Source: Candidatus Baldrarchaeota archaeon
GTDB lineage: Archaea > Asgardarchaeota > Baldrarchaeia > Baldrarchaeales > DXJG01
Length of the DNA stretch: 64,000 nt
Assembly: GCA_019056805.1 (NCBI GenBank)
Contig: DXJG01000001.1
Location: 62,001 to 126,000, forward strand
Direction of reading: 5' to 3'
Of the stretch, positions 26,200-35,148 are shown piece after piece; the first letter of the stretch is position 1; each line of letters opens with the position of its first letter. The notes under the pieces are model-generated. The model saw only the letters and a program-made list of their open reading frames with translations, was not told the DNA's origin and did no database searches. The position numbers were made by a program, and so were the translations under genes.

Positions 26200-26405
26200 T
26201 TCAAAACAATAGTATAGTTTTCTTTTATGTTTATATCTATCTGTAATTAAAATACCTTAGCTTTAAATTAAAACACTTTCTTCTTCTTACATAATTAAAA
26301 TATCATAGACCGTTTTTATGAGATAATAGAACTTCTCATAGTAATGAAAACCTTAAAATGATTTGTTAATTGTAAGTGATAATAAATCTAAGTTGGTGAC
26401 ACTAA
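26200..26405. other. Divergent promoter region folP / gcvT
   Basis: About 200 very A+T-rich bases between leftward folP and rightward gcvT, with several TATA-like runs (for example TTTATATCT near 26231). No small ORF or hairpin of note. GGTGACACTAA immediately before ATG 26406 is the gcvT binding site. Confidence 0.45.
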
Positions 26406-27554
26406 ATGGATCTCCATAAAACTCACTTGTATGAGTGGCATAAAAAAAGAGCAAAAATGGTAGAATTTGCTGGTTGGCATATGCCGCTTTGGTATGAAGA
26501 TACAGGTGGAATAATTAAAGAGCATTTAGCAGTTCGAAACAATGTAGGTATTTTTGATGTCACACATATGGGGCGTCTTTTAATTAAGGGGAGTGAAGCT
26601 GGAAGTTTTCTACAATATGTCACCACAAACAATGTTAGGAGACTAAAAAAACTTGGGCAAGGACAATATTCTGTTGTTTGTAATGAAGATGGTGGAATAA
26701 AAGATGATATTACAATATTTAAGATTGAAGATGACAAATATGTCGTTATAACTAATGCAGTGAACAGAGAAAAAATATATAACTGGTTTAAAAGACATGC
26801 CCAAAATTTCGATGTAAAAATTGAAGATATTTCTGATATAACTTGCATGTTCGCGGTCCAGGGTCCAAAAACTCAGTCCACGCTTGAAAAACTTACTGAT
26901 AATGATCTTAGCGATATTAAAAGATATTCATGTGCATTAATGAAGCTTGGAGGATATGATGTTATAATATCAAGGTCCGGATATACTGGTGAGGACGGGT
27001 TCGAAATAATTATGTTACAAGTCCCGTATTCAGAAAAAGAAAAAGCAACTGAACTATGGGAGAAGATCTTAGAAGCTGGTAAAGAATACGAAATTAAACC
27101 ATGTGGATTAGGCGCGAGAGACACGTTACGACTTGAAGCAGGGATGGTTCTGTACGGAAATGACATTGATGAATCGATCTCTCCATTAGAAGCTAAGCTC
27201 AATTTTGTTGTTAAGTTTAAGAAAGGAGATTTCATAGGGCGAGATGCACTATTAAAACAAAAAGAAGAAGGCGTAAAGAGAGTAAGGGTAGGATTGGAAT
27301 TAGTGGGACGCAGAGTTCCCAGACATGGTTATGAAATAAAAAAGAACGGAGAAAAGATCGGGTATGTTACAAGCGGGGCTTTTTCACCGATACTTGAAAA
27401 GGGGATAGGTCTAGGCCTCGTAAGTTCCGAGTATGCACAAATAAATGAAACAGTTCAAATTAACATTAAGGGAAAACTTATAGATGCAAAAATAGTTAAA
27501 TGGCCTTTCTACGACACGAATAAATATGGCTATACTAGAAAAGAAGACACATAA
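26406..27554 (+). CDS. gcvT: Aminomethyltransferase, glycine cleavage T protein
   Basis: 382 aa. Diagnostic stretches: MVEFAGWHMPLWYEDTGG, NVGIFDVTHMGRLLIKG, YTGEDGFEIIM, CGLGARDTLRLEAGMVLYGND and SPLEAKLNFVVKFKKGDFIG. GcvT moves the aminomethyl carbon of lipoyl-bound glycine to a tetrahydropterin. gcvH follows directly; gcvP and a lipoamide dehydrogenase are not in the window. In an organism with a Wood-Ljungdahl pathway this gives a link between glycine and the methyl branch. Confidence 0.95.
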   Translation: MDLHKTHLYEWHKKRAKMVEFAGWHMPLWYEDTGGIIKEHLAVRNNVGIFDVTHMGRLLIKGSEAGSFLQYVTTNNVRRLKKLGQGQYSVVCNEDGGIKDDITIFKIEDDKYVVITNAVNREKIYNWFKRHAQNFDVKIEDISDITCMFAVQGPKTQSTLEKLTDNDLSDIKRYSCALMKLGGYDVIISRSGYTGEDGFEIIMLQVPYSEKEKATELWEKILEAGKEYEIKPCGLGARDTLRLEAGMVLYGNDIDESISPLEAKLNFVVKFKKGDFIGRDALLKQKEEGVKRVRVGLELVGRRVPRHGYEIKKNGEKIGYVTSGAFSPILEKGIGLGLVSSEYAQINETVQINIKGKLIDAKIVKWPFYDTNKYGYTRKEDT

Positions 27555-27567
27555 AGGAGTGATGAAA

Positions 27568-27984
27568 ATGAAAGTGAATGATTATGAAGTTCCTGAAGAC
27601 CTTTATTATTCTGAAACACATGAATGGTTAAGAATAGAGAATGGAAAAGTAAGAGTTGGAATTACGGATTATGCACGTAAACAACTTGGAAATATAACCT
27701 ACGTAGGATTCGAGGTTAGTCAAGGCAGTGAAATTAAATTTAAACAAGCATTTGGAGAGATAGAGTCTGAAAAGGCTACAGAAGATCTCTATTCACCCGT
27801 CTCTGGCAAAGTAATTGAAGTTAATAGTGAACTAGAGGATATGCCTCAGATAGTAGAGGAAGATCCCTACGGAAAAGGGTGGATGATCGTTGTAGAACCT
27901 GCAAACCTAGAAGATGATCTAAAAAACCTTATGGATGCAAAAGAATACGCGGAATATCTCAGGAAAAAACTTGAAGAAGAATAA
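27568..27984 (+). CDS. gcvH: Glycine cleavage system H protein
   Basis: 138 aa from ATG 27568, where GGAG is eight bases away; ATG 27562 is too close to it. Lipoyl domain with YYSETHEWLRIENGKVRVGI at the N-terminus and the lipoylation site GEIESEKATEDLYSP (Lys near residue 65). It carries the aminomethyl intermediate between GcvP, GcvT and the dehydrogenase. The gene lies 13 bases after gcvT. No lipoate ligase or synthase gene is visible here. Confidence 0.95.
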   Translation: MKVNDYEVPEDLYYSETHEWLRIENGKVRVGITDYARKQLGNITYVGFEVSQGSEIKFKQAFGEIESEKATEDLYSPVSGKVIEVNSELEDMPQIVEEDPYGKGWMIVVEPANLEDDLKNLMDAKEYAEYLRKKLEEE

Positions 27985-27985
27985 T

Positions 27986-29107
27986 CTAAACTACTTTTAC
28001 AATTTTTTCTTCGTTGTAATCTGTAATTACACGAGTATAACCCTTTAGTTCCCTATCTAGGTTCTTATCACCTGTATCAACTCTTAGGCAACTTATTGTA
28101 GAGAGCTTATATTTAGTTGCTATAACAATAATATTTTGTATACCAGCTTCCCTAATAACTCTCGGACTTATTTGCTGATTTCCCCTACCAAAAATAAATC
28201 CTTGATTTCCAATGGGCGTCACAATAATTTTAGCTTTTTTCCCTCTTATTATTTTCAGTATATCCCTTTCTCCTACGTCTCTTGCAACTATTTTTCCATT
28301 CTTTATTATATCCACACCAAGTAAAGTTTTTTCAATACCAAAAAGATCCGCAATGGCTTTAACTGTTGTTCCTGGACCTAATATATAAATAACATCTGGC
28401 TCCATGTTCTCAACAACATATTTTGCTATAGCTAATTTATTTTCTTCCTCTTCATTTGTAAGGGGACCGGCAGTTTTTACACCTTGTACAAGTTCAGGTT
28501 CATATGGAACTAAAAGATATCCCTTTAATTTTGCGGATAACATACCAGCTCTAAAAGCATCTTCATCAATATCCATAACTTCAGCTTGTCTCAAGGGTAG
28601 TCCTTCAGTTAAATATTTAATTACAACTTCTGCTGCTGCTCTTGGATTCACTGCAAATACAGCGCTGTGCATTTTCACCCCCGTAGGTACACCTATAACA
28701 GGGATGGTGGTACCAATAGCTTCGTATATATCGCAAGCAGTACCATCCCCACCGCAAAACATGATCAGCTCTACTTTCAATTTTTGCATTTCTTTTGCCG
28801 CTCGTCTAGTGTCATCCGCTGTGGTTTTTCCAGGAACTATATTCCCAATAACGACTGGTGAAAAACCTACATTTTTTGCTTCGTTTTCCCCCATGTCATG
28901 AGGGTAAGTAATCAGTTCTAAATGATCTTTTATTTGCAATAGAATTTCTAAGGTTTCCTCGGCTCTTTGAGGAGCAACAGGTTTCGCGCCAAGTTCTATG
29001 GCTTTTTTTAAAATTTCTTCTCCGTCTGTACCCTTTAAACCTACAATTCCTCCCATACCAGCTATGGGATTAACGATAAATCCCAGTTTCCAAACTTTTT
29101 TCTCCAC
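27986..29107 (-). CDS. ATP-NAD/AcoX-type kinase family protein
   Basis: 373 aa. LGFIVNPIAGMGGIVGLKGTD at the N-terminus, then MFCGGDGTACDIYEA and VIGVPTGVKMHSAVFAVNPRAA: the GGDGT loop is the diacylglycerol-kinase/NAD-kinase fold signature. The family (COG3199) is predicted to phosphorylate NAD or a related substrate, but archaea usually have a separate NAD kinase, so substrate is open. It converges with gcvH one base apart. Confidence 0.82.
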   Translation of the reverse strand: MEKKVWKLGFIVNPIAGMGGIVGLKGTDGEEILKKAIELGAKPVAPQRAEETLEILLQIKDHLELITYPHDMGENEAKNVGFSPVVIGNIVPGKTTADDTRRAAKEMQKLKVELIMFCGGDGTACDIYEAIGTTIPVIGVPTGVKMHSAVFAVNPRAAAEVVIKYLTEGLPLRQAEVMDIDEDAFRAGMLSAKLKGYLLVPYEPELVQGVKTAGPLTNEEEENKLAIAKYVVENMEPDVIYILGPGTTVKAIADLFGIEKTLLGVDIIKNGKIVARDVGERDILKIIRGKKAKIIVTPIGNQGFIFGRGNQQISPRVIREAGIQNIIVIATKYKLSTISCLRVDTGDKNLDRELKGYTRVITDYNEEKIVKVV

Positions 29108-29235
29108 AATTCGCGATCTCCAAGAGTTTTCTATAATTCATTACAGCTAAATAATTAAATCAGAAATTTTTAATAAGTGTTAAAGTAGTACAGTTTCGAT
29201 GTTCAAAATTAACATTTTCACTGGGGCCGAATGAA

Positions 29236-32200
29236 ATGACTGAAAAAGTGAAGAAGTTCGGAAGTTTATTAAAATCGTTAATTACTATACCCAGAGCAAA
29301 AGTTAGAAAGGATAAAGTAATTTTATATCTCTCACTTACATTAATATTCTTCTTTGCTCTACTAATAAGAATTTATCCGTACTTTTCTTATGGTGTTGTA
29401 CTTAAGGCATTTGACCCGTGGTTTCAACTAAAATCAACTTTGTATATAATAAGTCACGGCTTTTCCGCTTGGCTTAACTGGGTCGAAAAACCTCCAGATA
29501 TATCTACATGGTACCCCTATGGCCGAAATATGCCTAAAACATCTTTCCCAGGAATACCATGGACAGCAGCAACTCTGTATTTCATACTTAAATTCTTAGG
29601 AGTAGAAATAGATCCAGTAACACTTTGCTATTTCTTCCCAGCTATCATGGGAGCGCTGGCATCAATTGCGATGTACTTTTTCGCCAAAGAATTAACAGAT
29701 AGTATAAAAACGGGTCTACTTTCAGCATTCTTTCTTGCTTTTATCCCGGGATACGTTCAACGTACAACTGCAGGATTCTTTGACAATGAAGCGATAGGCA
29801 TTTTACTCATAATATTATCACTTTACTTCTTTGTAAGATCCCTAAAAAGAGAATCCGTATTATCAGGAATTATGGCAGGGCTATTTCTAGGATATCTCTC
29901 AGCCAGCTGGGGTGCTTATTTATACGCGTTTGATTTACTAGCAGTCTACGCATTACTTCTTCTTATTTCACGTAGATATTCTAGATCGCTACTTCTATCC
30001 TACACCACAACAGTCGGTCTCGGTCTCTTTATAGCGACAAGAATACCCAGACTCGGACCGAGTATACTAACTAAGACAGATCTACTTCCATCTTTAATCA
30101 TGTTAGTAGTATTACCTGTTTACGAAGGGGCCCCCCTAGTATATAATTCCCTAATAGTCAAGCGAATAAGGGAAATTAAAATATCAAAAAAAGCACTTGG
30201 ATATATATCGCTGTTAACAATCGTACTTATCTCTTCATTATTTACCTATTTATGGTATATCGGTTTATCTCCCTTGATCATTTTACAAAAATACTTCAAA
30301 CCCATTAGCGGAAAATTTTTAACGGTACTAAACCCTCTTTATAGAGAAAAGACGCGTATAATAGCTTCAGTAGCGGAGCATGCAGCGACATCGTGGGCAG
30401 AATTCTATTTTAACTTAAATGTTCTTTTGTTTGTTTATCCTCTTGGAATATATTTTTCATTTAAACGATTAAAAAATGAAGATATTTTCTTAATAATTTT
30501 AGGACTAACAGCTACGTATTTCGCTGGATCCATGATAAGATTAATATTAATACTTTCACCGGTAGTTTGTCTCCTTTCGGCATACGCGATTGATCAAATA
30601 CTATCTCCATTTGTAAATGTGTTAAAAGAAGTACGTGAGGGCATGCCTTTAGCAAGGCGTAAAAGAGCTAGAATTTCTGGTATAGTTGGTTCAGAGTATA
30701 CGGTTATAACTTTAGTTTTCGTAGCATCACTACTTATCATTGCAACATGGTATGGAGCATACATTTCATCAAAATATATGGCAGCTGCAGAAATGTTGCC
30801 TAATGGGGAGCCAGATTGGCAAGAAGCACTGATGTGGATGAAATATAATCTACCAGAAAACACTGTAATAGCTTCCTGGTGGGACTATGGTTACTGGATA
30901 AATACGGTAGCAAATAAAACCACCATAGTTGATAATGCGACACTTAATAGTACCCAAATAGCATGGATAGGTGCAGCATTCGCACTAAATGAGACAGAAG
31001 CAGTAAAAATATATAAACGATATAATGTAACGCACGTATTAGTGTTCTTTGGATACTGTATTCAAGGACTAGGTGGAGATGAATTTAAATGGCCATGGAT
31101 GGTTAGAATCGCCGAGGATCATTTTCCAGAACTAGTGAATGAATCTCTCTATGGAGATATCACTAGCCCAACAGATACGTTCTTTAACTCAACTATTTAC
31201 AAATTACTATTTTACAGAGAACCAGATCCCGAACCGAACAAATATCGTGACAGCCTGATAAACTTTATGATAAGATATAGATATTTAGCATATTACAGGG
31301 ATCCTTATGGCCAAATTCCAGACGTCGATCCTCAACACTGGGCACTATTCGAAAAAATATTCAAACCAACATATCTTTCAAGCAACCGTTTTGTCAAAAT
31401 ATTTGAGGTAAATTACAGCATTTTAGAAGCCCGTATGGAAATATCAGATGCCAATCTGTATAATAATGGTCTTTGTATCGTAACAATAAATAATACTGGA
31501 ATTCATGACCTCCGACTTTCAAAAATCTATGTAAACGGTGAAAACTATGACTTTGAAATAGTAAAAGGAAGCGAAACAATAAACCCGAATGAAACAGTAG
31601 AAATTGTTGTAGACACCGAAAGAGAGTGGTCGATAGGTGACAACGCGACAATTAAAGTTGTAGCAAAGGTCATAGAGTATCCTGGCTACAAAATATCAAC
31701 ATCTACGAACGTTACAGCTACGGAAGCCCCCAAGATACTTCTTGTCGTAGACGAAGAGGCAACTATAATTTATGACAATGGTATAGGTTTTGTTAAAGTT
31801 AAAAATGTTGGAGAGTTCCCCGTTACAGTCGATTCAATTACGGTAAATGCAACAGAAACCTCATTTACGGCGATTAACGGAAGCATGACAATTTTACCAC
31901 AAAATGAAACATTGTTCGTTATCGATTTAGGTTTTAATGAAACTACTAAATTAACAAGTTCGATAACGACTGTTAATGTAACTTATCATCCTACTGGAGC
32001 CCCCAAGAAATTAATAACGGCGATTATTAACGCCACTGTTACAGCAACTCCACCTCTTCTTCTCAATATTGAAAGTGCAACAGCTTATACCAACGGAATC
32101 GTAACCATAACAGTTAGCAATCCAACAAACCTATCTATAAAAATCAGCGGTGTCGCTATTAATGGTACTAATTACAGCTTCGAAATAATTAACGGCAGTG

Positions 32201-32643
32201 CCACATTAAACAAAGATGAAATTACAGTGCTTAAAGTTAGTACTGGAGTATACTTTAATGTTTCACAGATTGTTAACGTTACCGTTTACTACCACTTTAG
32301 CTATGTATCAAGATGGGCAAACGAAACATCAATGACAAATATAGCTATAGTACCATATGCTAACATAACAGCAGAAGCATATCAAGATGGAACTGTAATT
32401 ATAACGATTACAAATCTCGGAATAGAGCAATTAGAGATATTAGCAATCAAAATTAATGGAACACTCTGTAACTTTACAATAATTAATGGCTCAACTACTT
32501 TAAATCCAGGAGACTCAACAACATTACAACTTAATTACACGGCAATATCTGGCATACAACTCGCTATAGGCGACAAGTTGGTTATAAAAGTTGATTTCGT
32601 AGAGGGATACACCCTAGAAGAAATCGTCGTAGTTAAATCATAA
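29236..32643 (+). CDS. aglB: Oligosaccharyltransferase AglB (STT3 family)
   Basis: 1135 aa. About 13 membrane spans occupy residues 25-515. The first catalytic motif is KAFDPWFQL (near residue 58), DNEA at about 181 gives a second acidic site, and WWDYG lies near 547. It transfers a lipid-linked glycan to Asn in NxS/T on exported proteins, at the outer membrane face. From about residue 735 the soluble tail is built of four repeats of about 100 aa, each with a YxNG/YxDG opening and a central NGS or NGT; no C-terminal membrane anchor follows. The tail is rich in sequons. Confidence 0.93.
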   Translation: MTEKVKKFGSLLKSLITIPRAKVRKDKVILYLSLTLIFFFALLIRIYPYFSYGVVLKAFDPWFQLKSTLYIISHGFSAWLNWVEKPPDISTWYPYGRNMPKTSFPGIPWTAATLYFILKFLGVEIDPVTLCYFFPAIMGALASIAMYFFAKELTDSIKTGLLSAFFLAFIPGYVQRTTAGFFDNEAIGILLIILSLYFFVRSLKRESVLSGIMAGLFLGYLSASWGAYLYAFDLLAVYALLLLISRRYSRSLLLSYTTTVGLGLFIATRIPRLGPSILTKTDLLPSLIMLVVLPVYEGAPLVYNSLIVKRIREIKISKKALGYISLLTIVLISSLFTYLWYIGLSPLIILQKYFKPISGKFLTVLNPLYREKTRIIASVAEHAATSWAEFYFNLNVLLFVYPLGIYFSFKRLKNEDIFLIILGLTATYFAGSMIRLILILSPVVCLLSAYAIDQILSPFVNVLKEVREGMPLARRKRARISGIVGSEYTVITLVFVASLLIIATWYGAYISSKYMAAAEMLPNGEPDWQEALMWMKYNLPENTVIASWWDYGYWINTVANKTTIVDNATLNSTQIAWIGAAFALNETEAVKIYKRYNVTHVLVFFGYCIQGLGGDEFKWPWMVRIAEDHFPELVNESLYGDITSPTDTFFNSTIYKLLFYREPDPEPNKYRDSLINFMIRYRYLAYYRDPYGQIPDVDPQHWALFEKIFKPTYLSSNRFVKIFEVNYSILEARMEISDANLYNNGLCIVTINNTGIHDLRLSKIYVNGENYDFEIVKGSETINPNETVEIVVDTEREWSIGDNATIKVVAKVIEYPGYKISTSTNVTATEAPKILLVVDEEATIIYDNGIGFVKVKNVGEFPVTVDSITVNATETSFTAINGSMTILPQNETLFVIDLGFNETTKLTSSITTVNVTYHPTGAPKKLITAIINATVTATPPLLLNIESATAYTNGIVTITVSNPTNLSIKISGVAINGTNYSFEIINGSATLNKDEITVLKVSTGVYFNVSQIVNVTVYYHFSYVSRWANETSMTNIAIVPYANITAEAYQDGTVIITITNLGIEQLEILAIKINGTLCNFTIINGSTTLNPGDSTTLQLNYTAISGIQLAIGDKLVIKVDFVEGYTLEEIVVVKS

Positions 32644-32654
32644 TAATACAATTT

Positions 32655-32843
32655 TTATTCACTTTTTGATTTTAATAGTTCACGTTTTAACTTTCTTCTA
32701 TATTCACCGTAGGGATCAAGAGGAGAAAATTTAGGCGGATAAGGAGACTTAAGTGGTCCACCACAATATGGACATTTATCTCGCTTTAAAGTGTATCTCC
32801 CACATTTTTGACATTTCCACAAAAGTTTCCCCAAGATGTTCAC
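32655..32843 (-). CDS. nop10: Ribosome biogenesis protein Nop10
   Basis: 62 aa. Zinc ribbon WKCQKCGRYTLKRDKCPYCGG followed by PPKFSPLDPYGEYRR, the Nop10 signature. Nop10 is a core protein of H/ACA pseudouridylation particles with Cbf5, Gar1 and L7Ae. Its ATG overlaps the end of the aIF2-alpha gene by four bases, the conserved archaeal order. Confidence 0.93.
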   Translation of the reverse strand: MNILGKLLWKCQKCGRYTLKRDKCPYCGGPLKSPYPPKFSPLDPYGEYRRKLKRELLKSKSE

Positions 32844-33643
32844 CTAGACTCTCTTTTAAACTCTCCTTCTCCCCCTTCTTCTTTGATAAGACTTAATGCA
32901 GTGTCTACTACTTTCTTTAGCACTTCCTCAGCAGTGCCCCAATCTTTAGCCTCTACTTCAACTTTCCACCTCGGAGTCCCAGCCAAGTAAATGTCTATTT
33001 TTACGCCATCTTTTTCGCTTTTACCGGCTTTAATAGCTTCTTTCAATGTTTTTTTAATTATTTCTACTCCATTCGGTTTTGTGCATTTTAGTGTAAGTAT
33101 ACCAGAAATTTTTACTTTCGGAATTTCAACATACATTTTAGCAAGTTCAGTTAGTACTTTTGCCCATTTTTCATCCAATCCTGCCTTTAAGAGTGCAGTT
33201 TCTCCTTCTTCTAATGCAGCTTCAAATCCTGCATATATTTCACCAAATGCATCTTCCATTTTCCAACCTGCTTCTTCATAAGCTTCATCAAGAGTTTTTC
33301 CAAGCTTTTCAGCGGCTAATAGAAGTAGGTTTTCAGCTTTCTGTGCTCTTTTCCATTCAGAAATCTTCTGTCTTCTCCACTGATCTGTTACTCGCCTTAA
33401 AGACAAATCTATGTGACCTTTAACCTTATCCACTCTTAAAACTTTAGCAACCACCTTTTGTTTCTCTCTCACGTAATCTCTGATATTTCGAACCCATGTA
33501 CTTGAAACTTCGCTAATGTGAATGAATCCCTCTTTCTCGTTATATTCATCAAGCCTAACATAAGCTCCATAGGGTTCAACACGAACCACTGTTCCAATTA
33601 CTATATCACCAACTTCAGGCCATTCTTGTCTCCTTTTTACCAT
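32840..33643 (-). CDS. eif2a: Translation initiation factor aIF2 alpha subunit
   Basis: 267 aa. An N-terminal S1 domain (GDIVIGTVVRVEPYGAYVRL, EGFIHISEVSSTWVRNIRD), central helical domain and C-terminal alpha/beta domain (ILTLKCTKPNGVEIIK). It is part of the aIF2 heterotrimer delivering initiator Met-tRNA. First gene of a two-gene unit with nop10; a 200-base A+T-rich spacer upstream separates it from rps27e. Confidence 0.95.
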   Translation of the reverse strand: MVKRRQEWPEVGDIVIGTVVRVEPYGAYVRLDEYNEKEGFIHISEVSSTWVRNIRDYVREKQKVVAKVLRVDKVKGHIDLSLRRVTDQWRRQKISEWKRAQKAENLLLLAAEKLGKTLDEAYEEAGWKMEDAFGEIYAGFEAALEEGETALLKAGLDEKWAKVLTELAKMYVEIPKVKISGILTLKCTKPNGVEIIKKTLKEAIKAGKSEKDGVKIDIYLAGTPRWKVEVEAKDWGTAEEVLKKVVDTALSLIKEEGGEGEFKRESR

Positions 33644-33844
33644 TATTCTTCCTCCAACAATGCGATCATAAATTTAAATAAGACAATACAAATGTCTGTG
33701 TGGAGTAAGACTTGAAAAATATTAAGATTACTATGACTAATCATTATTAATATTTCTCAAGTACAGACTAGATTCTTTCTAACAGTATCTTAGAATTAGT
33801 GTGAAAAGAATTTAAACATAATTGTAATGTCGGTTGTCAACTCA

Positions 33845-34042
33845 TTACCCAAGTACTTTAATTATTTTGGCTTGTATTTTTGCTTTTCCTCCACTAGGCA
33901 CAGCTAGTATACGATTACAAACTAAGCATCTAACTTTAGTACTTGCACACCCAAATATTATCTGTTCGTTACCACAATCGGGACATGAAACTTTAATGAA
34001 TCTCGATCTTGGTTCCGGAACCAATGCATCTTTTCGACCCAT
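33845..34042 (-). CDS. rps27e: Ribosomal protein S27e
   Basis: 65 aa. Zinc ribbon [20 protein letters not shown] and [16 protein letters not shown], then [10 protein letters not shown] at the end. Small-subunit protein found in archaea and eukaryotes. Preceded by GGGTTCACAATG; the gap to L44e is 120 bases. Confidence 0.95.
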   Translation of the reverse strand: MGRKDALVPEPRSRFIKVSCPDCGNEQIIFGCASTKVRCLVCNRILAVPSGGKAKIQAKIIKVLG

Positions 34043-34162
34043 TGTGAACCCTCACTCCGTAATATTCCTTCTACATTAAAAGTTTTTTTTGATTTAAAAT
34101 TTGTGTTGTTTCATTTTAAGTTGTTTAGAAGTTATATGATGGATTAGATTAAAAGTAAGGGA

Positions 34163-34438
34163 CTATACAAGTTCTATACTTTTCATTCTGATTCCTTTTT
34201 TGTGGATGATATATCCACATTCTCTACATTTTAGTTTTAGTGTTTGTTTTTTCGTTGCTTTAACTAACTTTTTCTGTATCGGCTTCGGTTGCGAACCGTA
34301 TCCCTTTTTCTTTCTGTCATACCTTCTCCTTCCTTGGGACATTTCTCTTTCAGGGCCCTTTTTGTATAGGGATACCGAATGAAGAGTGTACGTATTGCAT
34401 TTTGGACAATAGGTTCTTATCTGCTTTGGAACTTTCAT
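34163..34438 (-). CDS. rpl44e: Ribosomal protein L44e
   Basis: 91 aa. MKVPKQIRTYCPKCNTYTLH at the N-terminus, the basic GRRRYDRKKKGYGSQPKPI middle and KLKCRECGYIIHKKGIRMK with a second cysteine pair. Large-subunit protein near the E site. Upstream GGAGACCACAG is the probable binding site. Position next to S27e, aIF2-alpha and Nop10 is conserved in archaea. Confidence 0.95.
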   Translation of the reverse strand: MKVPKQIRTYCPKCNTYTLHSVSLYKKGPEREMSQGRRRYDRKKKGYGSQPKPIQKKLVKATKKQTLKLKCRECGYIIHKKGIRMKSIELV

Positions 34439-34457
34439 CTGTGGTCTCCTCTTTCTA

Positions 34458-34545
34458 GTTGAAATTTACATATCTCACAATAAACTTTCCCTTTTAACCT
34501 TTATCCCAAGATTCATAGTGATAATGAAGGTTGAAATTTACATAT
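34458..34545. repeat. 16-base direct repeat upstream of L44e
   Basis: GTTGAAATTTACATAT occurs at 34458-34473 and again at 34530-34545, 72 bases apart, in the 133-base spacer between L44e and the GINS gene. The first copy lies about 20-35 bases upstream of the L44e start on the transcribed strand, where a promoter would be. It could be duplicated promoter or operator sequence. Confidence 0.45.
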
Positions 34546-34571
34546 GGTTTAAGTAATAGAGCATATACTGG

Positions 34572-35147
34572 TCATACTTTTATTATTTTTGCCTTATTTC
34601 TTTTTATCAATGTTTCCACATTTTTTGACGGTAATACGACAATGTCTCCTTTCTTAAAAGGACCGTAAACTTTCATATCCGTTCCAACAATAGCTGGCAG
34701 ATTTTCAAGAATTCTCACAGCAATCTTTTCTTTCTTAAACTCGTCTATTTTTATACTTCTTAACTCCTTTTCTATTTCACCAATAATCTTTCCTTCCAGG
34801 ATATTAGAAATAAACATAAAATAGTTCTTTAGAGAATCAATTAATGGCTTAAAGTACTTTTTTTCCACTGGATTCAATTGAACCTCGACAGTTTCGTCCT
34901 TTCTCAATATGCTTTTTAAAATTTTTTCTAAACGTAAAATACATAAGTCCTTAATCATAAACTGAGCATTTTTCAGCTCTGATTCTATAATTTTGGATTC
35001 TATACGACCTAAATTTTCATTGTTAAGCCCTTTTCTAAGCGTGTTAATATATCTACTTAGTTCTTCGTAAAAACGTGGAGGCAAGCCCTGTAAACTCTTG
35101 TTTTCAATCTCTTTGAGCCATATCGCATACAGTTTTTCATAATCCAT
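34572..35147 (-). CDS. GINS complex subunit (Gins51/Gins15-type)
   Basis: 191 aa. The helical A domain is MDYEKLYAIWLKEI to about residue 140, and the small B domain lies at the C-terminus (LENLPAIVGTDMKVYGPFKK-GDIV then LIKRNKAKII). GINS bridges MCM and GAN/RecJ in the replicative helicase. The open frame extends to 35252, inside priS, but ATG 35147 begins the conserved protein one base after the primase stop. Its neighbours priS, priL and pcn make a replisome cluster. Confidence 0.85.
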   Translation of the reverse strand: MDYEKLYAIWLKEIENKSLQGLPPRFYEELSRYINTLRKGLNNENLGRIESKIIESELKNAQFMIKDLCILRLEKILKSILRKDETVEVQLNPVEKKYFKPLIDSLKNYFMFISNILEGKIIGEIEKELRSIKIDEFKKEKIAVRILENLPAIVGTDMKVYGPFKKGDIVVLPSKNVETLIKRNKAKIIKV

Positions 35148-35148
35148 T

